Assembly (NCBI GenBank): GCA_947579605.1
Contig: OX388307.1
Location: forward strand, 6,921,237 to 6,985,236
Reading direction: 5' to 3'
From: Athripsodes cinereus
Taxonomy: Eukaryota; Arthropoda; Insecta; Trichoptera; Leptoceridae
DNA: 64,000 nt
Position numbers and translations under genes: made by a program
Shown: positions 10,911 to 20,092 of the stretch, piece after piece
How positions within the stretch are numbered: position 1 is the stretch's first letter
How the letters are laid out: each line of letters starts with the position of its first letter
Notes under the pieces: model-generated
Told to the model about the DNA's origin: nothing
Database searches by the model: none
Seen by the model: the letters and a program-made list of their open reading frames with translations, nothing else

Positions 10911-13899
10911 GGTTGACTTCGGTGAGACAGTCGATTACTTTGGTGATTGCAGTTCGGCCATTGCCAAAAGGTTGACTACCGCTGGTGAATGTCGTAATTA
11001 TTTGGATTCACGCTGTGACTTGAAGGTTTTTCACATTAACATACGAAGTGTAAATAAAAACTTTGATTCCTTCCTTGTTGAACTAACAGACTTGCGGATG
11101 GATTGGGATGTTGTTGTGCTGTCAGAATGCTGGACAGACATATCCTATACGCCTAAGCGGCTGACTGGCTACAGGGAATTTCACTCAGAGATTCATCACA
11201 ATAGGAGTGATGGGTTGGTTGTCTATGTCAATGATAGATATTGCAATGCGAGTGTGACGGAGCTGTCTTTACGTGAGGCCAACTGTCTGAGGATAAAGCT
11301 TGATGAAACTCGCGTGGTGCTGGCTATATATCGGCCACCTTGTTTTGTTGACAAGAATCTATTCTTGGAGTCACTTGCTGATGTATTGGGGTCTGTTAAA
11401 TCCTTCAGAGAGTCTATCGTAGTGGGAGATATAAATATTGACATAATAAAGCCTGATGCTTGTGGTGTCAGATATCTGACTATGGTCAGTGAGTTTGGTT
11501 ACGTCCCAGCTATAGACATGGTAACTAGAAGTCAATCAGGCACATGTCTTGATCATGTGATGGTTCGCGCGAAATCCGAATTGAGATCTGCTGTTTATGA
11601 GTGTACTATAACTGACCATTATGCGACAATGATAGGACTGCTGAGTGTTGGTGTGAGTGTGAAGGGAGATAGACAAATGATAGAGAGGAGAATGCTTGAC
11701 CTAGACAAGTTGGTCCAGATCGTAAATATCGAGTCTTGGGACTTGATAATAAACTCACAGAACGCTGAAGAATCGATGGATAGATTTGTTGAGGTCATGC
11801 GGAGACACATTGCAGAGAGCACATCAGTTAAGACAATAAGACCGAGTAGCAGAAATAGACAAATAAAGCCATGGATAACCTCAAGTATAGTGCAGAGTAT
11901 CAGGAGACGGAATAGGCTCCATCTAGCAGCAAGGGGGGATCCGGGTAACGAGGACTTAAGAAATAAATATATAAGATATAGAAACATATGCAATAGTGTG
12001 ATAGCTAGCGCCAAGAGGTTATACTACGGAGACCAGATACGAGATGCGGGTAATGATTTGAGAAAGGTGTGGAGAGTCATAAGAGACTGTACATATTATG
12101 GTGGACAACAACCTCATGAATTGAACAGTGTTAGAATTGGTGACAGAGAGGTTAAATTCAGTGATGACCCACAGGCTGTGTGTGATCATATCAATGAGTT
12201 TTTTGCAGGTGTGGGACGAGATCTTGCAGGAAGAATTCTGGAGAAGACTGGTGTGACTGAAGAGGTTCTGGCTAGTGAGTTGAGGGTTGGAGGACAACAT
12301 TCCCCTGCGCATTCGTTTTTTTTCTCTCCGGTGACTGCAGATGAAATTGTTAAGATTATTGGATCGCTAAAAAATAGTCGAGCTACTGGGCAGGACCAGA
12401 TAACCTCCATTCTTTTGAAAAGGTGTGCCACCCATCTGTCTGGTCCTCTTGCTCACATGGTCAACTTGTGTTTGCTACAGGGAACTTTTCCTAGTCAGTT
12501 AAAACATGCAGTTGTGATACCCGTGTACAAGTCGGGGGACGGCAGGGTGGCTGGCAACTATAGGCCAATTTCATTGTTAAGCGTTATATCCAAGGTTTTC
12601 GAAAAGGCAATAAAGTCAAGGTTGGAGAAGTACCTCATTAAGTTGAATTTTTTTTCTGCCCATCAATTTGGTTTTAGACCTGGACTGAGTACTCAGAATG
12701 CCTTGAACTGTTTTACAAACTATTTGACTGAGGCCCTCGATAACAGGGACAAGTGTCTAGCAATATTTCTCGACCTTGCTAAGGCATTCGATACTGTATC
12801 TCATATCCTATTGCTAAAAAAGCTTGAACTGATTGGAATTAGGGGCGTTGCACTGAGTGTATTTGAGACCTACTTGAAAGGTAGAACACAATCTACCAGG
12901 GTGGGTGAGTATACTAGTGCTTCGCTGAATGTGGGATGTGGGGTACCACAGGGCAGTACGCTGGGACCAATATTATTTCTTGTGTACATAAACGATTTGT
13001 GTGACCTCAGCGTGGGTGGCTCTATTGTCTCTTTTGCCGACATGGTTCTCATGTTTAGGGATGTGTCTTGGGATGGGGTGTATGAACGAGCTGAAAATGG
13101 TATCTCTCTGGTGGGTAAGTGGCTGAGTGGACATCTGCTAACGCTTAATACTGATAAAACAAAGTATATACCGTTCTCCATCTCGGAGGCGGGTAAACCA
13201 GCGTTGCCTGTTCCTCTGAGGTTACACGGGTGTACGCTGGGCCAAATGTGTGACTGCCCCTTCATTTCACCTTGTGAGACAATGAAATACCTTGGTCTGA
13301 CGATTGATTCGAATTTGAAATGGAATGTTTACCTGGAGGGTCTTTCGGTTCGCTTAAGGAAGTTGATATATGTTTTTAGAATGTTGAGAGATGTCTTGGA
13401 TGATAATAGGTTGAGATCTGTTTATTTTGCGCTTTGTGACTCTATACTGAGCTATGGTGTTGAGTGTTGGGGAAGTGCAGCTGGTGTTCACATGTATCCT
13501 GTTGATGTGGCTCAGAAGGCGATTGTGAGGGTTATGAGCCGGGCGCCCTATAGGCATGCATCGGATCCACTGTTTAGGAAATATGGTATCTTGGATTCCA
13601 GGCAAACATACATCAAAAATGTTGTTACGCGTTACAGGAGAGCCTGCCCGGGAGAGGCTGCTTGGGTGGACCGGCGTGGTACTCGCTCGGTTACAAGAGG
13701 TACTATGTTTGTTCCGCCAGTGAGAACAACCTTGGGACAGCGCTCGGCAAGGTATCTTGCCCCGAGGCTCTACAACTCTGTTCCCGAGCAAATAAAGTTG
13801 CTCGGTGGGTGGAGATGCTTCAGCCGGTGGCTAAAGGTTTGGTTGCTTGACACGGGTAGAGAGGAAGCAAAAAGGAGGCTATTTTTACATGTTGTGTAA
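10885..13899 (+). CDS. LINE ORF2: AP endonuclease-reverse transcriptase
   Basis: About 1,004 residues. N-terminal exonuclease-endonuclease-phosphatase domain: HINIRS, LSECW, VVGDINID, LDHV and TDHY are all present, so the nicking residues look intact. The central reverse transcriptase has RPISLLSVISKVFEK, QFGFRPGLST, FLDLAKAFDTVSH and GVPQGSTLGPILFLVYIND. The catalytic block is FADM instead of the canonical F/YADD, removing one of the metal-binding aspartates (codon ATG near 13042). The frame opens just after an in-frame TAG at 10879 and has no ATG before the endonuclease core; the first in-frame ATG is about 70 codons in (LRMDWD). Translation therefore needs a non-AUG start or frameshifting from ORF1. 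Most likely recently dead, or dependent on other copies. Confidence 0.9.
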   Translation: MKIQITIAKVDFGETVDYFGDCSSAIAKRLTTAGECRNYLDSRCDLKVFHINIRSVNKNFDSFLVELTDLRMDWDVVVLSECWTDISYTPKRLTGYREFHSEIHHNRSDGLVVYVNDRYCNASVTELSLREANCLRIKLDETRVVLAIYRPPCFVDKNLFLESLADVLGSVKSFRESIVVGDINIDIIKPDACGVRYLTMVSEFGYVPAIDMVTRSQSGTCLDHVMVRAKSELRSAVYECTITDHYATMIGLLSVGVSVKGDRQMIERRMLDLDKLVQIVNIESWDLIINSQNAEESMDRFVEVMRRHIAESTSVKTIRPSSRNRQIKPWITSSIVQSIRRRNRLHLAARGDPGNEDLRNKYIRYRNICNSVIASAKRLYYGDQIRDAGNDLRKVWRVIRDCTYYGGQQPHELNSVRIGDREVKFSDDPQAVCDHINEFFAGVGRDLAGRILEKTGVTEEVLASELRVGGQHSPAHSFFFSPVTADEIVKIIGSLKNSRATGQDQITSILLKRCATHLSGPLAHMVNLCLLQGTFPSQLKHAVVIPVYKSGDGRVAGNYRPISLLSVISKVFEKAIKSRLEKYLIKLNFFSAHQFGFRPGLSTQNALNCFTNYLTEALDNRDKCLAIFLDLAKAFDTVSHILLLKKLELIGIRGVALSVFETYLKGRTQSTRVGEYTSASLNVGCGVPQGSTLGPILFLVYINDLCDLSVGGSIVSFADMVLMFRDVSWDGVYERAENGISLVGKWLSGHLLTLNTDKTKYIPFSISEAGKPALPVPLRLHGCTLGQMCDCPFISPCETMKYLGLTIDSNLKWNVYLEGLSVRLRKLIYVFRMLRDVLDDNRLRSVYFALCDSILSYGVECWGSAAGVHMYPVDVAQKAIVRVMSRAPYRHASDPLFRKYGILDSRQTYIKNVVTRYRRACPGEAAWVDRRGTRSVTRGTMFVPPVRTTLGQRSARYLAPRLYNSVPEQIKLLGGWRCFSRWLKVWLLDTGREEAKRRLFLHVV

Positions 13900-14309
13900 T
13901 TTTTTGTGCGATTTCAAGGTGAATTGGTAGATACGGTACTTTCTTGATGTTTTGTAGCGGCTTGCCTCGATACAGGCATTCGCCTAGTGAGGTTGCTGCG
14001 GGTTATGACTGCATAGTCCTGATTGACTTGCTTGTTCCGGCGCGCACGCTCAGTCACATATCTGTTTTGGCTGCCTGTTATGCATGTTGGATTGGTGTCT
14101 TGTTGTTTTTTCTTTTTTTAATTTTTTGTATAACTTTTGTAATAAATGACAAACTTGTGGGCTTGGTATTATATAGCAAGGGGTTGGATGATGAGTGCGG
14201 GTTGAGTAGGATAATGCATTGTCTTTGAATTGTGATTGTGTGTATTGTTTCTGTCCATGTGTGTTTTATGACGTTTTGTGATGGTGATGTATAAATAAAT
14301 AAATAAAAT
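13900..14309 (+). other. LINE 3'UTR and A-rich tail
   Basis: Non-coding sequence between the ORF2 stop and the simple-repeat tail (taaataaataaataaaat). Continuity with ORF2 and the tail position identify it as the element's 3' end. Confidence 0.7.
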
Positions 14310-14802
14310 AAAAATATATTCATAATAATAATTACAAAAAAAAAGACAACATTGGCATACTACAGTGAAATTTATGGGCGGTGATGAAAACACAAGCGTT
14401 TATTTACACTAATATTTCTATTTATTTACAAAAACACACGATTATCAAAATTAAAAATAAAGGCATTTAAAACTAATGTTTCCTATCTAAATTATAATCT
14501 ACCCCTCATCCCGATTAAAATATGTCTTTATCCAAATAATAAAATACACAGTCTTTTCACTACACATTAATATTAATTGTCACTATCAAAAAAAAAAACA
14601 AAACACAGACGCACAAGAATCGCTCACGTTGGGTGGGAGCCTAGGCACCCCAGCCCGGCTCACACCACCCTGATGCATCGTCCTGCCTGCTGAACTGCAG
14701 ACAGGCGCCATCCATCCAACGCTGGCATTCTGGGATATGGTCCTCAGAATGGTATCCGTCCGAGGCCAGCGGCCTTCAAGCCCACGAGAGGCTACCTCCT
14801 GG

Positions 14803-15117
14803 GACCCGGCATCCTGGGCGGGAAACGGCGGGGTCCCATCTCGTCGGCTCCGCCACACAAGGGCAGGAGCAACGCTCTCCACGGAGGCCTGGCGGGTCGT
14901 GTTGTGGAACCCGGCGTCCTGGGCGGGAAACCGCGGGGTCCCATCTTGCTGGCTCCGCCACACAAGGGCGGGAGCAACGTTCTCCACGGAGGCCTGGCGG
15001 GTAATGTTGTGGAACCCGGCGTCCTGGGCGGGAAACCGCGGGGTCCCATCTTGCTGGCTCCGCCACACAAGGGCGGGAGCAACGTTCTCCACGGAGGCCT
15101 GGCGGGTAATGTTTTCG
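14803..15117. repeat. 105-bp GC-rich tandem repeat, three copies
   Basis: The phrase cctgggcggg recurs at 14813, 14918 and 15023, an exact 105-bp period. The copies share ggtcccatc, ggctccgccacacaaggg and ctccacggaggcctggcgg. The block is very GC-rich against AT-rich surroundings. Because 105 is a multiple of three, open frames appear on both strands (for example 14586-15092 minus); these look like repeat by-products. The GC-rich domain spans about 14610-15260. Its outer flanks carry weakly inverted motifs (atactacagtgaaattt near 14360, aatttcaccacagtat near 15330), which could be transposon ends. Confidence 0.8.
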
Positions 15118-15260
15118 TGGTCTGCCGCTGATGGCCCGCTTAGGGGATGCTACCCCACGCTCTCTACCTTCACACCACACCCTTTGCCTTCATTCTGCAT
15201 CTTTACCCCGGACATACGGCGTTACTAGCTAGTATCCCCGGGTACTTTACTCGCAGACTA

Positions 15261-16298
15261 CCAGCGTATTCCACGCAACATATCTCACACGATTAGTTCA
15301 ATTCATAATTAAATAAAAAAAAGTGTCCAATTTCACCACAGTATAACGGTTCATTTTTTTTTTTATCCCCCCCATTTTCAAACAAAACCCCAATCTATAC
15401 TGACAACCTAACTAGCACTTACATACTAGTTACAATGTAAGGAGAGTGTATGTATGTTGGTATCTACGTTCGTGTAGGTAGTATTTCATATCACCTTTGA
15501 TATTATACCTACCTACAGGAACGTTTACATCTAGATTACAATGTACATACAAACAAACACACACTCTGACCTATAACATAACATTATGGGTTGATTGGCG
15601 AGAGACACGAAAGACGGCGACGAATGGTGACCACATGTGATTCATGGAATCACGTCCAGTACCTGCCTTGGGTCGTTGTTTCACGAAGTTTGCACGATTT
15701 TTAGATATTTTAATTATTATTATTACTACTGACCGAATATTATTACGAAAAATATTTTGGATAATTTTTTTATCACCGGCCAAAAACCACCACATATCAA
15801 TCTCTATTGCACAAAATAGATCTACCTAACTAAGTTTGAGAAAAAATCAAAATAAATTAAGCAATTTTTTTAAATTTGTGGAATCCTTCTATTGAGAGCA
15901 CCAAAGGAAAGGTCTCGAAAGACCAAATATTGTTTGGTCCAATGCTGCTTTCACAATTAGCCGCGTTGACACTGCTCGGCGAACGCAGTGAACGAATAGC
16001 AGTGTCTCTCTTTTGCTGTGTATGCACGAAAGTAATGTAACATAAAATAATAGCTTTCCTTAACTTTTTTTCTGTATAGATTAGGAAGCGCCAAGAAAAT
16101 TTTGTTGGCTGTGTTGCCAAAGTAGGAGGATTAGGACCCTCTCAAGGCTTGTTTTGTTATCAATTTACGCATGAGTAATTTTTAAAATTTATTTTTGTCG
16201 GAAAACCACCCAATTCAAAAACTACATCTACATGAAATTTCTTAAAATAATCATGCAACTTGATAAATTTCTCTGTATTTGACAAAATAATAATTATC
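15261..16298. other. AT-rich intergenic, no gene seen
   Basis: Poly-T/poly-C patches near 15352-15372 and several acctacc-type stretches. No coding signal. The 15857-16120 open frame has no family features. Confidence 0.45.
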
Positions 16299-16560
16299 AA
16301 TATATCGATGGCTAACTGGACAAATATTGTATATCCACTTTTTATAGTTTTGAGAAAACTCGACTTGAAAGTTTGAATAGAGTAGTATTTGTATGTAATA
16401 TGCATTTTTTAATTGATCATATCTCGGTTTGTATTGCGTGTGGATCAACTATATTTTCAAATATCAAAGACAATGTCACGTTTTACAAAATGTGTATCAT
16501 AACTCAATTTTACCAAAAAGTGGACTTACAATATTTGTTCGGTTAGCCATCGATATATGC
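16299..16560. mobile_element. Inverted-repeat element (~260 bp)
   Basis: Left arm atatatcgatggctaactgg-acaaatattgt-atccacttttt (16299-16341) is matched in reverse complement at 16514-16560 with a few substitutions. The arms may extend outward (atttg-ac...). Typical MITE architecture; no ORF. Confidence 0.6.
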
Positions 16561-16815
16561 CAACAACTCGACAAATCGAGTATCGTGAGCGCTTCAGTTT
16601 CACGGCGGATCTGTCTGTGCTGCATCCACTCTGCTGTGCCATCTCAGATGACTAAATAGGCCAATCTGAGACAAGCACACTCTGTTGCATTTGGGACATG
16701 GATGTTTTCCCGCAGGTGGGCCTTGGTGTCTTCTTATCAATGCAAAACATTATATACCACCTTATTACTTTTATATAGTACCGAACACCACGAACCTGGA
16801 TGAGCTCAGGAGTTT

Positions 16816-16826
16816 GGGGTTGTTCC
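16816..16826 (+). promoter_or_regulatory. kappaB-like site upstream of secreted P/R gene 1
   Basis: GGGGTTGTTCC lies about 590 bp before the ATG at 17409. The equivalents upstream of the two paralogs read GGGGTAGTTCC and GGGATAGTTCC. All fit a loose Rel/kappaB pattern (GGGR...YYCC). Conservation may only reflect recent duplication, so a regulatory role is inference. Confidence 0.3.
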
Positions 16827-17408
16827 TATTTTCTCCCACTCACAAGGCAAAAACACTATTGTCCTCGCAGGTGAAACATATTCTGTTTGAGAGATCAACC
16901 GACCAAAACCACAACGTGAAAATCTTTTATACTATGTTTTCGTCTTTGATGTTCCTCCCAGGAAGGTTTAATATGTTTCACATTGGATTACAAAAAAAAT
17001 GGAAAAATAGATACCTACAAACCAATCATTAATTATGTATGCTAGTTTTTGAGGACTAGGTATTAAAATAGAAAAATAATAGAAATTTTAATGCAAATTA
17101 AATTATTGTGAGGAGCCTTTCAAATCGTCTTCATTTAATATCAATCGTTAGAAAGCGATTCTTTTGTCAAAACTTTCGTGACACCAAATAATTAATATTT
17201 ATTGCTCTTTATTGCGCACGATTGCTTCAAAATACAATGTTTTATTTTAATTTATATCTATTTGATTGGCTATTATGGCTATGGATATCATGAAATTGGC
17301 ATTAAATCACGAAAAAAAATAGTATATAGGTATTGGAAGATATTTGCATTGCTTACATATTATTCCTGTATACAGTATTGGCAAAGATTGTGTCTGTATG
17401 TATAGAAA

Positions 17409-17798
17409 ATGAAGGGTATATTTTATAGTTTATTAATTGTACTCTCATTGTACATAGTATGCTGTTTGAATCAAGTCCACGCTCAAGATCCCGATTGCGA
17501 AGTGGATGAAAATGGTGAATGCATAGATGAGCCCACCACAGATGTTATTGAAACTGATACTCTTCCTCCTGAAATACCTCCTCCAGCCCCTCCAGCCTCT
17601 CCAGCCCCTCCAGCCCCTCCGCCAAGACGTCCTCCACCAAGACGTCTTCCTCCACTTCAACCGAGACGTCGCCCAGGAGGAATAATACGTGTTCTACCAC
17701 CAAGACGTCTTCCAGGAATAATAATACGTATTGCGCCACTTCGACTATTAAGACGTCTTCCTCCACCACGAAGAAGAGCACCAATAATAATTTTATGA
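17409..17798 (+). CDS. Secreted Pro/Arg-rich peptide precursor, copy 1
   Basis: 129 residues in a single exon. Residues 1-25 form a clear signal peptide (FYSLLIVLSLYIVCCL, cleavage after VHA). Residues 26-55 are strongly acidic with a CX7C pair (DCEVDENGEC) and no Arg. The remainder is Pro- and Arg-rich, with PPPRRPPPRRLPP and repeated (P)GxIIRxxP motifs, ending RRRAPIIIL. The architecture (signal, acidic pro-segment, cationic Pro/Arg tail) matches that of proline-rich antimicrobial peptide precursors; no homology to a named family is recognised. A polyadenylation signal aataaa follows at about 17818. This copy has an Ala/Pro insertion (PPAPPASPAPPAPP) absent from the other two. Alternatives: salivary, cuticular or structural protein. 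Paralogs: 31638-31997 and 34164-34487. Confidence 0.8.
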   Translation: MKGIFYSLLIVLSLYIVCCLNQVHAQDPDCEVDENGECIDEPTTDVIETDTLPPEIPPPAPPASPAPPAPPPRRPPPRRLPPLQPRRRPGGIIRVLPPRRLPGIIIRIAPLRLLRRLPPPRRRAPIIIL

Positions 17799-17829
17799 TG
17801 AAATCAACCATTGTCCAAATAAATATATC

Positions 17830-18795
17830 ACTAAAATAAAATAAATCAGCACTAAGATTGCCGTTTGTATCTCAAGTAACGTCGTAACTTGTTACCATTT
17901 GGTGGTAAGTGTAAACAAACCCATTCCTTTTTTCCTATCTGATTTTCTTCCATTTATGTTTATGTTCGTTAGTGGTATTTTTATGATCAACAAAGTCAAA
18001 GAGTTTTGTAATCCCCTGGGGAATATCTGAAGCGTTTGTTTCGAAGGATTCTGGATACCGTCAAGGACTGATTCATTTGAAAACAACCAGAAAATGGATC
18101 AATCGTTGCTCGATGTTTTTGATTTTTTTTTATACTTTGTCTGATATTTTTTTTTTTAATTTTATTTTCTCTTACAAACTTACAATTATAACATAAATAA
18201 CAATACACAACCAAATCAATTACAATAAGTAAACCAGCAGTTTGCAAACATTGTTTGGTATTATATAATGCAACAATAACATATTGTAGCAGACACGAAA
18301 AAAAAACAGACACTTTACACACAAAAAAAGCTATAAACCACATGTAATCAATCATCTCCAATCAAGAAGGAAATAAAGGAATGGGACAGAAATTTGGAGA
18401 AGAAAGGAAAGCATCAAATGATTTAACCCCATGAGACCCCGAAGTCACCAGGGATATTTTTATAGTTTCAACCATTTTTTTTTCGTGCTGTAGGTCGAAA
18501 CAATAATTTTTCTAAAGATCTATTTTTTAGCACGATAGAAAAATGGTAGCCAAAAGAAAAAACTGATAGGAAAAAAAGTAAATACCTACTTGTTTGAAAG
18601 TCTCAATATACCTAAGTATGTATCAAGCAATATTAACTGACAAAACATGAAAACAATCTTGGACATAGCATAGAGCAACTGTATGGTCTGGTTGTCTTGA
18701 AATGGATTTGTCCTAGGCGGTAACATTTCTTAATAAACCAAAGTGTGTTGGTTTATAATTTAGTTATATTTCAATTCTATAAATATAAGAAACCG
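17830..18795. other. Downstream part of the P/R-gene duplication unit, then intergenic
   Basis: 17850-18096 (phrases 'gattgccgtttgtatctcaagtaacg', 'acaaacccattcc') is shared with sequence downstream of the other two P/R genes, marking the 3' part of the duplicated segment. The remainder to 18795 is AT-rich with no gene seen. Confidence 0.6.
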
Positions 18796-19062
18796 TACAC
18801 GATATGAAGAGGATGAACTGTGTGTTTATTACATGCAGTTGTTACGCTGGGTTCTCACTTATGGGAGATATCCTGATGGTATATTATAGTAGCAATAGAG
18901 CTAGCTATATAGGAGGCGCGCACCAATGAGATGGAGTGAGCAGGTGAAGGGGGCAACAGGAGGGACCTTGCATGAGGCGCTGTGAAGAGTGGAGGATTGG
19001 AGTCGCTGGAAGCATTTCGTCCACACCTATTCAAATGATGGTCATGATCCTCAGCACTGAGA
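18796..19062 (+). pseudogene. Dispersed-repeat copy plus RTE-type LINE C-terminus
   Basis: 18796-18890 is a diverged copy of the ~250-bp dispersed repeat (ends gatggtatattatagtag). 18913-19059 translates as APMRWSEQVKGATGGTLHEAL, an internal stop, then VEDWSRWKHFVHTYSNDGHD-PQH and a stop: the C-terminal block of an RTE-like LINE ORF. A related fragment is at 36314-36441. Confidence 0.6.
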
Positions 19063-19141
19063 GAGCGACAACAAAGAAGTAGCAGTAGTATAGTTCAGTC
19101 GTTATTCGAGTACAATTTTTTTTCTGAAGTAGGTAAATGAG

Positions 19142-19200
19142 TTCGTTGGTAGTCTGGAGGTAGTCTCGGCCTCATGAACAAAGGGTCCGCGGTTAACAAA
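19142..19200 (+). mobile_element. tRNA-like SINE head
   Basis: TGGTAGTCTGGAGGTAGTCT and CATGAACAAAGGGTCCGCGG resemble the A-box to B-box half of a tRNA-derived SINE. The B box is eroded (cggttaac instead of ggttcgaatc). Short and truncated; assignment tentative. Confidence 0.3.
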
Positions 19201-19779
19201 TTAAATAAAAAAAAATATCTCTTTGGGTGCTATAAAATACCATTTTCCAATGGAAATTATAGATGAAATGTTTCAGTACATCCTGTCTTTCTTTTTATGG
19301 TAGTGCTAGCAATGATTGCTATGAATTTTACCAACAAGGTCCATGTCAAATACCTGAAAGTCAAAAAGCGATCTTCTTAATTATTCCAAATATATGCTTC
19401 GATTTGAATCATCCATCATAAAAGTCAAAGAATATTTTTGAATAATATTATATTCTACCAAAATCTGAAAATATGTCTTTTCTATGTCTTTTCTTTTCCT
19501 CTTACATCTTATTTTATACCCTACCCTTTTTTTCCTCTTGCCTCTTACTTTCTACCTTTCTTTTTTCTTCAAATACTGTCTGACTGATTTTATTATCTAT
19601 CGTGTGCATGTGTCTCAATCCTGGAGATGCCTTCAATATTGTGTAAATAGGCTCACTGTAGTTCTGAGTGTCCTCGTGGTTGGCTATCGGGCCGTGTTTA
19701 TGTCTTTCTTGTATGTCGTTTCCTTTGATTTTGTTTTCTTTATCAGCTGTTGTGTATTTTTATATTCTTTTTTGTTACT

Positions 19780-20092
19780 ACGGAGTTAAAGTTTTACTAT
19801 CAAAACGTACGTGGCTTACGTACTAAGACAACAACTTTTCACATAACATATTGCTTAACGATTATGATGTAATAGCTGTGACTGAGAGTTGGTTGTGTGA
19901 CGGTATCTTGGATGGTGAATTGGTGGATGGCAGATACGAAATTTTTAGATATATGATAGAAACTCACAGAGCACTGGACTTTCGCGGGGCTGTGGAGTGA
20001 TGGTTGCTGCTCGTCGATCTCTGATGGCGCAGTATAGACCTGAATGGCAGACTGATGCTGAGTGCGTGTGGATTACCATACCGGGTAAATCT
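19780..20092 (+). pseudogene. Jockey LINE ORF2, N-terminal endonuclease part (interrupted)
   Basis: Translations in shifting frames give FYYQNVRGLRTKTTTFH, then DYDVIAVTESWLCDGILDG, then GVMVAARRSLMAQYRPEWQ and ECVWITIPGKS, the start of a Jockey-type endonuclease domain. At least two frameshifts separate the blocks. The copy stops abruptly at 20092 where an LTR retrotransposon begins and resumes at 26334. The 5' end is not identifiable; it may lie near 19470. Confidence 0.75.

Larger units (their letters stand above)
9738..14309 (+). mobile_element. Jockey/CR1-type LINE, near full length
   Basis: Two overlapping long ORFs (a zinc-knuckle ORF1, then endonuclease plus reverse transcriptase), a ~400-bp 3'UTR, and an ataaataaataaataaaataaaa tail ending near 14309. 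The order and 3' tail fit Jockey/CR1-superfamily non-LTR retrotransposons. The 5' limit is not identifiable. Both ORFs are free of stops, which suggests a fairly young copy, but the RT catalytic motif is altered (see ORF2). Confidence 0.88.

Noticed and set aside
11619..13791. Several 97-145-codon minus-strand ORFs opposite LINE ORF2
   Set aside because: Shadows of the RT coding frame.
14586..15092. 168-codon minus-strand ORF and overlapping plus-strand ORFs in the GC-rich island
   Set aside because: The 105-bp period keeps all frames open at high GC; no domain, start context or splice signals support a protein.
17445..17811. Long minus-strand open frames opposite the P/R genes (also at 31662-31983 and 34291-34527)
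   Set aside because: They arise from the Pro/Arg codon repeats read antisense; the plus frame has the signal peptide, promoter and polyadenylation signal.
19484..19789. Very hydrophobic 101-codon ORF before the broken LINE
   Set aside because: T-rich plus strand produces Phe/Leu runs; no start context or conserved domain, probably LINE 5' region.
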